A stretch of 64,000 nucleotides of DNA, taken from NCBI GenBank assembly GCA_902756345.1, contig CACVQR010000001.1, positions 186,001 to 250,000 on the forward strand. The letters are read 5' to 3'. A program made the translations under genes and the position numbers. How positions within the stretch are numbered: the stretch's first letter is position 1; the number at the start of each line of letters is the position of its first letter. Shown here piece after piece: positions 43,135 to 52,220 of this stretch. This DNA comes from Fibrobacter succinogenes (GTDB taxonomy: Bacteria; Fibrobacterota; Fibrobacteria; Fibrobacterales; Fibrobacteraceae). The notes beneath the pieces are model-generated. The model saw nothing but the letters and a program-made list of their open reading frames with translations, made no database searches and had not been told where the DNA came from.

Positions 43135-46059
43135 TTACCGTACCCACTGCGCAAGTGTTTCCGTGAGCATGCCGACATCGATGGGCTTCGCCAAATGCGC
43201 ATTCATTCCTGCTTCTTTCGACTTCTTGAGGTCATCGCCAAAGGCATTCGCAGTCATGGCGATAATGGGAACTTCCGCCTTCTTCTTGTCGGAGAGCGAT
43301 CGAATCTGGCGACTCGCCTCGCAGCCGTCCATCACGGGCATCTGGATATCCATGATAATCCCGTTGTAGTAACCGGCAGGGTTCTTCTCCACCATCTCGA
43401 CCGCCTGCTTGCCGTTTACCGCCATCTCGACCTTGAACCCGAGACTTTCGAGAATGATTTTTGCAAGCTCGCGGTTCACTTCCATGTCTTCTACCAGCAA
43501 TAGGCGCATGTTCGTGAAATCCGCCTTGGCTGCGATGGAGATATTGCGCTCGCCGCCTTCGGGAACATCCGTGCCTGCGGCCGTCTTCAGTACCACATTC
43601 ACGAAGAATTCCGTCCCCTTGCCGACTGTCGATTCAAACTTGATTGTCCCGCCCATCAACGACACCACGTTCTTTGCAATGGCAAGCCCGAGGCCCGTAC
43701 CCTGCACGCCGCTGATAGTCGAGACGCGTTCCCGCTCAAAGGCATCGAACACGCGGTCTGCAAACTCGGGCGAAATGCCGATACCGTCGTCCTTGACGCG
43801 GATTTCGAACGCGGCCTTGCTCTCTTCGATGCATTCCTTTTCGGCGAGAGTCACGGAAACGTGCCCGCCTTCCGAAGTAAACTTGAATGCGTTGCTGACC
43901 AGGTTCAGAATCACGCGGTTCATGCGGTTCCTGTCGCAGAGCACCACCGGGTTCCTGAGGCCATCATATTTCACGGCAAAGGCGATATTCTTGCCCACCA
44001 TCTGCGCCTCGAACATGTCGCGGATTTCGTCCATCATTTTCCGCAGGTCAGTGGGCCGCTCTTCCAGTTCCATCTTCCCGATTTCGATGCGGCTCATTTC
44101 GAGCATATCATTGATGAGGGCCATCAGGTACATGTTCGAAGAATCGATCTTGGTCAGGTATTTCTGGATTTGCTCGGGAGTCGCCTCCGGTTTGCGCGCC
44201 AGGTTGGTGTAGCCGATAATCGCATTCATAGGCGTGCGCAGGTCGTGACTCATGTTCGAAAGGAATATGGTCTTTGCCCTGTTGGATTCCTCGGCAATAT
44301 GCTTTTCGTGGTCCAGTTTCTGTTCACGTTGCTGCTGCGTGCGGTAGATGTTCACCACGATAAAAATACACAGGATAATGAAGAGCGTTTCTACCAGGTT
44401 GTTCTTCAGCTGGGAATCGCGGACAAGGTCCATCTGCTCTTCCATGAAGTCCTTTTCCTGTACCACCTGGGCTTCGGTCATGGGAATATGCATCTTTTTA
44501 TGCAGATCCGTATGGAACTCGCTGATATGCACAATGACTTTCTCGGCCTCGTCGTTGGTGACCTGGCGTTCCCACATCACCGCCGAGAACAGCAATATGA
44601 ACAGCATGGTCACCCACATGATGGCCGACTTGCCGAAACGGTTCTCCTGGTCGCGCATGAACACGGCCCTGTAAACGACGAACCCCACAATGCTCCACGC
44701 CATCAGAATCATGAAGGATTCCGTAGCGATGGTGTTCATATTCCAAAGCGTCGGCGTAAGCGGGAAGAAAAAGAAGAAGGCGGATATTACGACACCCAGG
44801 ATTCCGGTAAAGTTCAGCATCGTCTTTCGCCTGCCGGTTTCACTGCGGGCAATTTTCACTATTCCCGCAGAAACATACAGATAAATGATAGATGCACTGA
44901 TGGAGGTGATGTCCACAATCCAGCCGATGGCCGTTCTCCCGAAGAACGGAATAATGCAGGAAAGGAGCATCACGTAGATAATGCCGTAGTTGGTGGCGCC
45001 GTGACGGTTGATATGCCCGAACCAAGCCGGCATCACGGAATCTTCGGCGAGGCTCATGAACATGCGCCCGATTGTTCGGTAAAGCCCAAGAAGGCTCGTG
45101 GAAATGGCCGCCGTGATGGTTATGGCGAGCACAATAAGGCCGCCGTTGCCGAGGGTCTTGAAAACGGCGTGGAATACCGGGACTGATTCAATGCCCTTGA
45201 GGTTCTTCAGGTTGGTAAAATAAGCTTCCCAGTCGCCAAAATTCGCGGGGGTCACCGAAACCGAAAGAAGAGCTATGAGGGCGTAGACAATCGCTCCGGT
45301 TGCAAGAGCCGCCACCATGATGGCGAAACCGTATTTCGGCTTGAAGTCATAGGTGGAAGAGGCAAAGCTCACCACGCCAAAGCCTACAAATGCCCAGGGG
45401 GCAAGCACCAGCACGTTCACGATCTGCATCAGGGGGGAATGGTCCTTCGCGACTCCCGCCGTCGCAAAGGCCGGGCCCATATCCGAGAAATCAATCCCGC
45501 CCTTGCAGGCAATAATTGTAAACAGGCTGACCACACCGCCAAAGAATATGAGGGCAAGCACCGTATTCACCAGGCGCAGCACGTTGGTGTTCCTGCAACT
45601 GATGAACCCGAACAGAAGTATAATTGCAAGCGTGGTAAACAGCTCGCCTGCCCAGACCTCGTAGCCCATGATGGTATAACTGAAGCCCCTTTGCAATACG
45701 GGTCCGAACAAGAAACGGATAAACAGCACAAAGGCCGACATATTGGCCCACAATACCGCCAGGTACGCAAGGGCCGTGGCCCAGGAGCAAAGGAAGGAAT
45801 GGTCGTAGCCGAAAAGCTGCTTGGTAAAGGAGAATACGCTCCCCGTGCCGGGAATGCGGTTCATCATGACGTGGAAATTGTAGGCGACAACACCCATCAG
45901 CACGGCGCCAAGCACAAGGGCGATAACTGTTCCCAGGGGGCCCGCAATCGGAAGGAGCGTTGTCGCGGGCATCACGAATGCACCCCAGCCTACGGCACAA
46001 CCGAAGGAGAGCGCCCACGCACTCAAAACGGACAATTTTTTGTGTTTTTCAGACAACAT
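43135..46059 (-). CDS. amino-acid-permease/hybrid histidine kinase fusion
   Basis: A 974-aa protein. Residues about 10-465 form a complete APC-superfamily permease (around 12 TM segments; early SFGCAVGWGAFVMPA resembles the unwound substrate-binding TM1). TM13 (481-496), a ~58-residue extracytoplasmic loop (498-555) and TM14 (556-573) join it to a kinase: HisKA NMSHDLRTPMNAIIG (His605), N-box SNAFKF near 722, VKDDGIGI near 755, GTGLGLAIAKN near 787 and one receiver with Asp904 (IIMDIQMPVMDG). The design suggests that solute binding or transport is the input signal. This parallels CbrA, where an SLC5 symporter is fused to a kinase; here the fold is APC. It starts 4 bp after the kinase remnant stop. 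Confidence 0.9.
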   Translation of the reverse strand: MLSEKHKKLSVLSAWALSFGCAVGWGAFVMPATTLLPIAGPLGTVIALVLGAVLMGVVAYNFHVMMNRIPGTGSVFSFTKQLFGYDHSFLCSWATALAYLAVLWANMSAFVLFIRFLFGPVLQRGFSYTIMGYEVWAGELFTTLAIILLFGFISCRNTNVLRLVNTVLALIFFGGVVSLFTIIACKGGIDFSDMGPAFATAGVAKDHSPLMQIVNVLVLAPWAFVGFGVVSFASSTYDFKPKYGFAIMVAALATGAIVYALIALLSVSVTPANFGDWEAYFTNLKNLKGIESVPVFHAVFKTLGNGGLIVLAITITAAISTSLLGLYRTIGRMFMSLAEDSVMPAWFGHINRHGATNYGIIYVMLLSCIIPFFGRTAIGWIVDITSISASIIYLYVSAGIVKIARSETGRRKTMLNFTGILGVVISAFFFFFPLTPTLWNMNTIATESFMILMAWSIVGFVVYRAVFMRDQENRFGKSAIMWVTMLFILLFSAVMWERQVTNDEAEKVIVHISEFHTDLHKKMHIPMTEAQVVQEKDFMEEQMDLVRDSQLKNNLVETLFIILCIFIVVNIYRTQQQREQKLDHEKHIAEESNRAKTIFLSNMSHDLRTPMNAIIGYTNLARKPEATPEQIQKYLTKIDSSNMYLMALINDMLEMSRIEIGKMELEERPTDLRKMMDEIRDMFEAQMVGKNIAFAVKYDGLRNPVVLCDRNRMNRVILNLVSNAFKFTSEGGHVSVTLAEKECIEESKAAFEIRVKDDGIGISPEFADRVFDAFERERVSTISGVQGTGLGLAIAKNVVSLMGGTIKFESTVGKGTEFFVNVVLKTAAGTDVPEGGERNISIAAKADFTNMRLLLVEDMEVNRELAKIILESLGFKVEMAVNGKQAVEMVEKNPAGYYNGIIMDIQMPVMDGCEASRQIRSLSDKKKAEVPIIAMTANAFGDDLKKSKEAGMNAHLAKPIDVGMLTETLAQWVR

Positions 46060-46063
46060 AACG

Positions 46064-46444
46064 CTACACCCTTATCCACTTCTGCAAAATTTTCGCAAGT
46101 TCCTTGAAATCTATCGGCTTGGAGATATGGTCGTTCATGCCGACTTCCTTCGCCTTGCGGATATCGTCGGCAAAGGCGTTCGCGGTCATCGCCACGATGG
46201 GGATTCTCCTTGCATAGGTCGTCATGGCCCTGATGACCGCAGTAAATACAGCCTTGTTCGCATACAGCAGTTCCTCGTTGCCAGTCGCCTTGTAAATGAA
46301 AAAGCCGCCCGGCATGTCTTCGCCGATCTGCTCGATAACTTGCAAAGCCTGTTCGCTCAGGGGAAGGTGTCGACCGAACATGGGGACCTCGTATTCTGGT
46401 AATTCTGTTTTAAAGATATCTAAAAAAAATGCTTTGTCGCACAA
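46064..46444 (-). pseudogene. remnant of a PAS-kinase-receiver gene, internally deleted
   Basis: A 126-codon frame made of two unrelated ends. Residues about 15-52 (FGRHLPLSEQALQVIEQIG, MPGGFFIYKATGNEELLYAN) are the start of a PAS domain. Residues about 70-126 (IRAMTTYARRIPIVAMTAN through HISKPIDFKELAKILQKWI) are the end of a receiver domain. The kinase core, ATPase and the phospho-acceptor Asp are missing, as expected if an in-frame deletion removed the middle of a hybrid kinase. It lies 4 bp before the permease-kinase ATG, so it would still be translated at the head of that operon. Whether the small product has a function is unknown. Confidence 0.75.
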
Positions 46445-46505
46445 TCCGATACCTTTTTATTTCTTTTTACATATATTTATTCACGGATAAAAGGAGTTTT
46501 CTCCA

Positions 46506-48209
46506 ATGAAAAAACTACGCCAGATCACTACCGTCAAGAGACACGTCCTTATCGTGGACGACGAGGTGGTAAACCGAGAAATCCTGGGTAATATCCTTTC
46601 CGTGAACTACGAGGTCGAATACGCCGACAACGCCAAGGAAGCCCTCGAAGCCCTCTCCAAGCAAGACAAGCGGTTTTCGCTTATCCTATTGGACCTGCTC
46701 ATGCCCGTGATGGACGGGTTTGAATTCCTGAAAAAAAGAGAAACCACCGAAACACTCAAGCGCATTCCGGTCATCGTGATGACCTCCGAAAAGGAATCCG
46801 AAGTCCGCAGCCTCAAGCTGGGCGCCGCCGACTTTATCGCCAAACCCTTCGACATGCCCGAGGTGGTTCTCGCCCGCTGCGAAAGAATCATCAAACTCTT
46901 CGAAGACCAGGACATTATCCGCCAGACGGAGCGCGATCATATTTCCGGCCTCTACACCAAGGACTACTTCTTTGAATACATCCGCCAGATAGAACTGTGG
47001 AGCAGGGACATCCCGCGCGACGCAATAGTATTTGACATCGAACAGTTCCACCTGGTGAACGAGTTCTGCGGAAGGGACTTTGGCGACCACCTGCTTGCAG
47101 AAATCGGTAGCGCGCTCAAGAATGAACTCGCCCCCATGAACGCCATCGCCTGCCGTGCGGATGCGGATACCTTCTACATCTTTGCGACGCACCAGGAAAA
47201 TTACGACAACATCCGCAACATAGTCCAGGGAATCCTTACAGAATTTTTCGAGGTAAACCACATCCGCGTACGCTGCGGCCTATGGGAAAACGTGGACCGC
47301 AACGTGGAAATCGAGGCCTGGTTTGACCGCGCAAAAGCCGCCTGCGACAAGAACCGTGGCGACCTGACCCAGGCATTTACCCGCTATAACAACGAGATGC
47401 ATTCTCGCTACATGTTCGAGGAAACACTCATCCGCGACTTGCAAAGCGCCATAGACAACAAGAACCTGGTTGTCTATTACCAGCCCAAGTTTAACATCGA
47501 AGGTGACATTCCGCGACTCACCAGCGCCGAAGCCCTTATCCGCTGGATACACCCGACGCTCGGATTCATTAGCCCGGGCGACTTTATTCCGCTGTTCGAA
47601 GGGAACGGGCTTATACAAAAAGTAGACAACTTTGTCTGGAATGAGGTCGCCAAACAAATCCGGAAATGGAAGGACGAATTCGGCGTAACGGTGCCTGTTT
47701 CCGTGAACGTGTCCCGCATCGACATCCTGGATCCGGAACTGGAAACGAAGTTCCTGCGGCTCCTCGATGAAAACGGCCTTTCCCCGGAAGAATACATGCT
47801 CGAAGTGACCGAGAGCGCCTACTGCGAGAACATGGAGCGCCTTATCGAAGTCATCAAGAACTTGCGCAAGAAGGGATTCCGCATCGAGATGGACGATTTC
47901 GGCGCCGGATATTCTTCGCTGAATATGATCACAACGCTCCCCATCGACATCCTGAAAATCGACATGTCGTTCGTGCGCAACATGGAAAAGGACGAACGCA
48001 ACCTGAAGCTCGTGGAACTCGTGGTGGGCATCGCGAAATTCCTCAAGATTCCTGCCGTAGCGGAAGGCGTAGAAACGCAGTCGCAGCTCGATACCCTCAA
48101 GGGAATGGGCTGCCAGATTATCCAGGGATACTTCTTCTCGAAGCCGGTCCCGCCGAAGGACTTTGCGCCCTTCATCGAAAAGGAACTTGAACGCCGGAGG
48201 GGCGCATGA
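46506..48209 (+). CDS. response regulator: REC, degenerate GGDEF, EAL
   Basis: A 567-aa cytoplasmic output protein. REC (about residues 10-130) has the acid pocket VDDE and phospho-acceptor Asp63 in LLDLLMPVMDG. A GGDEF-like domain (about 145-295) has RADADTF (217-223) where GGDEF should be, so cyclase activity is unlikely. The EAL domain (about 305-565) keeps EAL (342-344, in TSAEALIRW), NVSRID, EVTES, DDFGAGYSSL, KIDMSFV and AEGVET, consistent with active cyclic-di-GMP phosphodiesterase. A GGAG site (AAAAGGAG) lies 11 bp before the ATG. It overlaps the HPt gene by 4 bp (ATGA). Confidence 0.93.
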   Translation: MKKLRQITTVKRHVLIVDDEVVNREILGNILSVNYEVEYADNAKEALEALSKQDKRFSLILLDLLMPVMDGFEFLKKRETTETLKRIPVIVMTSEKESEVRSLKLGAADFIAKPFDMPEVVLARCERIIKLFEDQDIIRQTERDHISGLYTKDYFFEYIRQIELWSRDIPRDAIVFDIEQFHLVNEFCGRDFGDHLLAEIGSALKNELAPMNAIACRADADTFYIFATHQENYDNIRNIVQGILTEFFEVNHIRVRCGLWENVDRNVEIEAWFDRAKAACDKNRGDLTQAFTRYNNEMHSRYMFEETLIRDLQSAIDNKNLVVYYQPKFNIEGDIPRLTSAEALIRWIHPTLGFISPGDFIPLFEGNGLIQKVDNFVWNEVAKQIRKWKDEFGVTVPVSVNVSRIDILDPELETKFLRLLDENGLSPEEYMLEVTESAYCENMERLIEVIKNLRKKGFRIEMDDFGAGYSSLNMITTLPIDILKIDMSFVRNMEKDERNLKLVELVVGIAKFLKIPAVAEGVETQSQLDTLKGMGCQIIQGYFFSKPVPPKDFAPFIEKELERRRGA

Positions 48210-48550
48210 TTACCATCGAAAAACTGAACGCTTTTGGGGCAAATACCGCCGAGGGGCTTGCACGCTGCTTCGGGAACGAGGCGCTGTACCTGAAACTCGT
48301 GGCGACCATTCCCGGCGAGGGCAACTTCGACAAGCTCAAGGATTCCATTGCCGCGAAAGACCTGAAAGCCGCCTTCGAGGCAGCCCATGCGCTAAAGGGT
48401 GTCCTCGGCAACCTCTCGCTCACGCCGATTTATACGCCGGTTGCAGAAATTACCGAATTGCTCCGCAACAATACCGACATGGATTACAAAAGCCAGCTCG
48501 ATACCATCCTCGAAAAGAAGGACGAACTTGGCAGACTTTGCGCGGAATAA
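48206..48550 (+). CDS. stand-alone HPt phosphotransfer protein
   Basis: A 114-aa helical protein with the HPt core AHALKGVLGNLSL (His near residue 61) and a FGNEALYLKLVATIP helix before it, as in HPt domains. It overlaps the REC-EAL gene by 4 bp, so the two are translated together. It can shuttle phosphate between receivers, plausibly from the hybrid kinases encoded divergently at 40028-46059 to the REC-EAL protein; this is inferred from context. Confidence 0.87.
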   Translation: MITIEKLNAFGANTAEGLARCFGNEALYLKLVATIPGEGNFDKLKDSIAAKDLKAAFEAAHALKGVLGNLSLTPIYTPVAEITELLRNNTDMDYKSQLDTILEKKDELGRLCAE

Positions 48551-48558
48551 TTTTTCTT

Positions 48559-50928
48559 TTAGAACCTACCCACAGTAATGCCCGAGTAGAATCCGGGCCA
48601 GAAACGGCCTTTATGCTTTTCACTACCAAAGTCGTCGTGGTAGTTGTTCCAAGGCTTCGGCCAGAGCTTGTCCGCATAGCCAAGCGTCACCACATTCAGC
48701 GTACCGCCTACCGCAAGGCCAACACCCGGGAACAGCTTGTGCACAAAGCCTAGACGCAGGCGGTGGTGATAATTCCAATCTCTATCGCCACTGAACGAGA
48801 AATCATCGTAGGCGTTCAGGAGCATGTATTCCAATTCAAAGTGGTTACCGTACTTGCCGAACTGCGTACCGATACCGTAGCCGCTTTCGTAGCGGTCTTC
48901 AAAGTGTTTGAATCCGTTACCCTTTTCGAAGGGGCGGGCCACTTGGAATGCCGTGTAGAAATAAGCCGTACCCAAGTGGAGTGAAAGATCCAGAGCTCCC
49001 ATTTCGTTCAAGGAGGTGGTAGCAGACCATACACCATTACCGACCACGCTAATAAAGCCCACCGGAGTCTTTTCGCATTCCAAGCAAACGTTCACAAAAC
49101 CCACCTGGCGGCCCTTGGACTTGGGCGCCACATTCACGTAACCCACCTGCGTGCCGCCTTCCCATGCCGTGGCATTCACAAGGCCCACGCCTACACGGGA
49201 ATTGACCGCCACGTTCGTAAAGCCGACTTGAACGTCGTTGTCTTTTGCCACATTGACAAAGCCCACTTGTACGTCGGCATTCTTAGCGGCATCGACAAAG
49301 CCCACCTGTACCTTGGAACCCACACTCGCGTTCACAAAGCCCACATGAGTTCCGCTGTATTCAGAAGCGTTTACAAAACCCAGTTGCAAATAGCGCATAG
49401 TATCGAGAGCGGCATTCACAAAACCGATTTGCGCCGCTTCGGATTTTTCAGACGCCCAGTTGATATAGGACAGCTGCAGACCATCGACACTTTCGGCATA
49501 GTTCACGGTACCCGAAATCTGCGCACCGTCGATATTTTCGTTCGCGATATTCAAGAGGCCCGTTACCTGAAGGCCACGCATATCCTTGTCGGCGCTATTC
49601 ACGAACAGGCTCACCTGCGAACCGACCATGTAATTTTTCGTCTTGGTGGCAAAGAGACCCAATTGCACGCCCTTGCGCGGATCCTTGTCGCGGTCGTAAA
49701 AACCAAACGTCGTGCGAGAAACTCCGTTGCGGTCAAGCGAATCCAGGGAGCATTTTGCCGTATCGCCATTAGCGCAAGAACGTTCGCTCTTGATTTCGCC
49801 GCGAAGAGCCGTCTTTTCGACAGCGACCGCCGTGAACTGCTTTTTGCCGAGACGCGCACGGTTGTTGTCATAAAGCGTGATCGATGCATCCTTATATTCG
49901 GCAGGGCGTTCCAAGCGTACGCTGTACTTGCCGGCAGGGAACCCGAGGCTCATGGCGCGACCAGATTTCTTGTAAAGTTCGGCGACAAGTTCACCCTTTT
50001 CGTCGCGAATGAACAAGTGACCGTCTACATCTTCGTCCAAGTCGAGGCCTGCGCTCGTGCTGCGCAAATCGGTCATGACCACGTCACCGGTGCCCGCCAA
50101 GTTCATGTCGCGGCTGGGGTGCTGGGCGCCACCCATGGTGGCTTCGGTCTTCTGGAGAGTTTCATTGAAGGCAAACTGGTAAGCTTCAGAAAGCGTCACC
50201 TTGCCGTCGCCACTCACGTCACCTGCGCCGCGAAGGCCGCTCACCAGCGAATGCGTAAAGAAGGATCCCTTGAGCTTGTCGCTTTCCTGGCTAGATTCAT
50301 CTTGAGTGCTGCTGGTGATAAAGGCGTAGCCTTTCATGTCGCTGCTCTTGTCGACCATGAACGCAGGCACAGCGACACCGCCCTTCGCGCGTGTGATAGC
50401 ACCCGAGCCGCAAGCATCGATCACGGCAATCTTCACGTCAGCATTCAAGGCATCCACACGCTTGCGGAATTCTTTCCAACTATAAATTTCTTCACCGAGG
50501 CGAAGTCCCTTTTCGTCGGCGTGACCGCTGTAATACACCAGCACTTCTTCGCGGGAACTGGCGTCGGCGCCTTTTGCAGACTTTGCAGCGGCAAGCTTTT
50601 TATCGAGAGATTCCAGTTGGCTTTGCAAGGTCGCCACACTCGGTTCTGTCACTCGATACACATTCTGCTTGGGCACGCCACCCATCTGCGAAAGTACATT
50701 GGCAAATGCACGGGCATCGCTTTCGGCATAGCGCAGCACCGGGCGGCCCTTACCGCCGTTATTCGCACTCACCGCGAACACGTAACGGTTAATCGCTATC
50801 TCGCCGGAATTCGCAGCGGCATGGGCATTGCTTGCAGCCGCCAAAATCGCCACCAGGCACACCAGGCAGAAAATGGCCGAACCCGACAAAAAATCGCAGA
50901 ATAAAATTTTACCCAAAATCTTTTTCAT
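48559..50928 (-). CDS. caspase-family protease fused to surface repeats
   Basis: About 789 aa from the ATG at 50928, which has the strong site AAGGGGGAG (a 7-codon-longer start at 50949 overlaps the anti-sigma gene). Signal peptide or anchor to about residue 39. Caspase-like (C14) domain about 45-260 with the dyad His136 (YYSGHADEKG) and Cys173 (AVIDACGSG). An EF-hand-like DVSGDGKVTLSEAY follows. Residues about 415-630 hold about 15 short repeats of the type QVGFVNVA, then an aromatic C-terminal barrel-like region ending VGRF. This architecture suggests a protease domain tethered to or exported at the outer membrane. Third gene of the ECF operon; converges with the HPt gene 8 bp away. Confidence 0.83.
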   Translation of the reverse strand: MKKILGKILFCDFLSGSAIFCLVCLVAILAAASNAHAAANSGEIAINRYVFAVSANNGGKGRPVLRYAESDARAFANVLSQMGGVPKQNVYRVTEPSVATLQSQLESLDKKLAAAKSAKGADASSREEVLVYYSGHADEKGLRLGEEIYSWKEFRKRVDALNADVKIAVIDACGSGAITRAKGGVAVPAFMVDKSSDMKGYAFITSSTQDESSQESDKLKGSFFTHSLVSGLRGAGDVSGDGKVTLSEAYQFAFNETLQKTEATMGGAQHPSRDMNLAGTGDVVMTDLRSTSAGLDLDEDVDGHLFIRDEKGELVAELYKKSGRAMSLGFPAGKYSVRLERPAEYKDASITLYDNNRARLGKKQFTAVAVEKTALRGEIKSERSCANGDTAKCSLDSLDRNGVSRTTFGFYDRDKDPRKGVQLGLFATKTKNYMVGSQVSLFVNSADKDMRGLQVTGLLNIANENIDGAQISGTVNYAESVDGLQLSYINWASEKSEAAQIGFVNAALDTMRYLQLGFVNASEYSGTHVGFVNASVGSKVQVGFVDAAKNADVQVGFVNVAKDNDVQVGFTNVAVNSRVGVGLVNATAWEGGTQVGYVNVAPKSKGRQVGFVNVCLECEKTPVGFISVVGNGVWSATTSLNEMGALDLSLHLGTAYFYTAFQVARPFEKGNGFKHFEDRYESGYGIGTQFGKYGNHFELEYMLLNAYDDFSFSGDRDWNYHHRLRLGFVHKLFPGVGLAVGGTLNVVTLGYADKLWPKPWNNYHDDFGSEKHKGRFWPGFYSGITVGRF

Positions 50929-50938
50929 TTTCTCCCCC

Positions 50939-51712
50939 TTATTTCCCAACTTTGCGGAGCGTAAACGAAACGTTTTCTACACCGGTCTGCTTCAGGCTCT
51001 TGTCAATATCGTTGCCGTCAATTTCAAAAGAATTCTGCGATGTGAGCAAGAAGAACTTTTCGAATTTCGGTGCGTTATCAAGCTTGTAGGCAAACGGAAG
51101 CGTCGTCATTTTGCCGGGTTCCAGTTCAATGGCCTTGTTGCCTTCGCCCATGTGCATGGTAATGGTTCCGTTGCCGTCCATGCTAAAAAGCATGCCGAAG
51201 CACTTTTGCGGAACACGGTAACGCAACTGGATTTCGTCGCCTTCGTGGGCATCGCCCAGGTTCACCATTTGCACGGCGCTGTCACCCGTCTTTTTCCAGA
51301 CTTCCAGAGAAACCTGCATACCCTTGATTCGCGTGCCGTCATCTACATCAGCCATGGCAACTTGCATCGCAGCGTCCTTGCTATCGAAGGTTTCGACATT
51401 ACGATTCAAAAGCACCATAGAAAACACGCCCAGCGCAATCACCAACGCGGCAGCCACCTTGAGCCACATTACAGAAACGACATTGTGTTCGTCATTGGCC
51501 GATTGTTCCGCGGCAGTCATTTTCGCTTCTAGAGCCACAAACGGATTTTCCGCCACAAAGCGCTTGCCCTGCAGGCGCATTTCAGCCACGCGGGCGGCAA
51601 AGATTTCGTCGCTCAATTCGCGCTCCTGGAGTTCACGCATTTCTTTTTCGGAGAGTTCCCCGAGCAAATAGCGCTCCAGCTTGAAATCGGAAATTTTATT
51701 GACAGATGTCAT
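50939..51712 (-). CDS. membrane anti-sigma factor with DUF4384-like sensor
   Basis: A 257-aa protein between the ECF sigma and caspase genes. The N-terminal ~75 residues (FKLERYLLGELSEKEMRELQ) resemble the sigma-binding start of anti-sigma factors, but the zinc motif HxxxCxxC is absent. TM at about 81-103 (VMWLKVAAALVIALGVFSMVLL). The periplasmic C-terminal domain (EGDEIQLRYRVPQKCFGML, FSMDGNGTITMHM, LEPGKMTTLPFAYKLD) resembles DUF4384-like domains seen with caspases. It overlaps the sigma gene by 4 bp. Likely a membrane sensor holding the sigma factor; inferred from position and topology. Confidence 0.8.
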   Translation of the reverse strand: MTSVNKISDFKLERYLLGELSEKEMRELQERELSDEIFAARVAEMRLQGKRFVAENPFVALEAKMTAAEQSANDEHNVVSVMWLKVAAALVIALGVFSMVLLNRNVETFDSKDAAMQVAMADVDDGTRIKGMQVSLEVWKKTGDSAVQMVNLGDAHEGDEIQLRYRVPQKCFGMLFSMDGNGTITMHMGEGNKAIELEPGKMTTLPFAYKLDNAPKFEKFFLLTSQNSFEIDGNDIDKSLKQTGVENVSFTLRKVGK

Positions 51713-52212
51713 CTTTCAACCTCCAGATTCTTGATCTTGGCTTGCAGGGTATGCAAACGCTTGCGCACGCCACTCACCGACAGTCCAACAGTTTCAGCAG
51801 TTTCTTCGAGCGTCATGCCGTCTACATAATGTAGCGCCGCAATCGTGCGGGTCGATTCCTGCTCCTTCGAGAAAATCTTTGCCAAAAGGCCCCTGGCCTC
51901 GATTCCGTCATCTTCTTCGGCGCAGGCGATGGTGAGCAAGAGTTCGCTCGAATCCACATCTAGCCCGCGGCGCTTTTTGTCGCGAATGCGGTTCAGGCAG
52001 AGCCTGGTCGCCGTATTCCACAACAAGCTCGACGGCTGCGAAAGATCCAAGGTGTCCATGCGTTCGTATATACGCAAAAACACGTTTTGCACCATATCCT
52101 TCGCTTCGGCATCGTCCTTGAGCAAAAACACACAGCGTCTGAAAACCATCGGGGCATATGCCTCGTACAGTTTCGAAAAAGCCATACGGTCAAGGAGATT
52201 TTTCCCGTTCAT
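51709..52212 (-). CDS. ECF-family RNA polymerase sigma factor
   Basis: A 167-aa sigma-70 family member with only regions 2 and 4. Region 2 carries AKDMVQNVFLRIYERMD (core-binding and -10 recognition). Region 4 carries ALHYVDGMTLEETAETVGLSVSGVRKRLHTL (helix-turn-helix for -35). First gene of sigma-anti-sigma-caspase. A bipartite motif shared with three other units lies directly upstream (52221-52248). Its -10-like half ends 8 bp before the ATG, so the transcript may be leaderless or nearly so, and the sigma factor probably activates itself. Confidence 0.92.
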   Translation of the reverse strand: MNGKNLLDRMAFSKLYEAYAPMVFRRCVFLLKDDAEAKDMVQNVFLRIYERMDTLDLSQPSSLLWNTATRLCLNRIRDKKRRGLDVDSSELLLTIACAEEDDGIEARGLLAKIFSKEQESTRTIAALHYVDGMTLEETAETVGLSVSGVRKRLHTLQAKIKNLEVER

Positions 52213-52220
52213 ACCATTGT

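Noticed and set aside
46064-46444. Treating this frame as a normal single-domain response regulator
   Set aside because: The phospho-acceptor Asp and the first half of the receiver fold are missing, and a PAS start precedes it.
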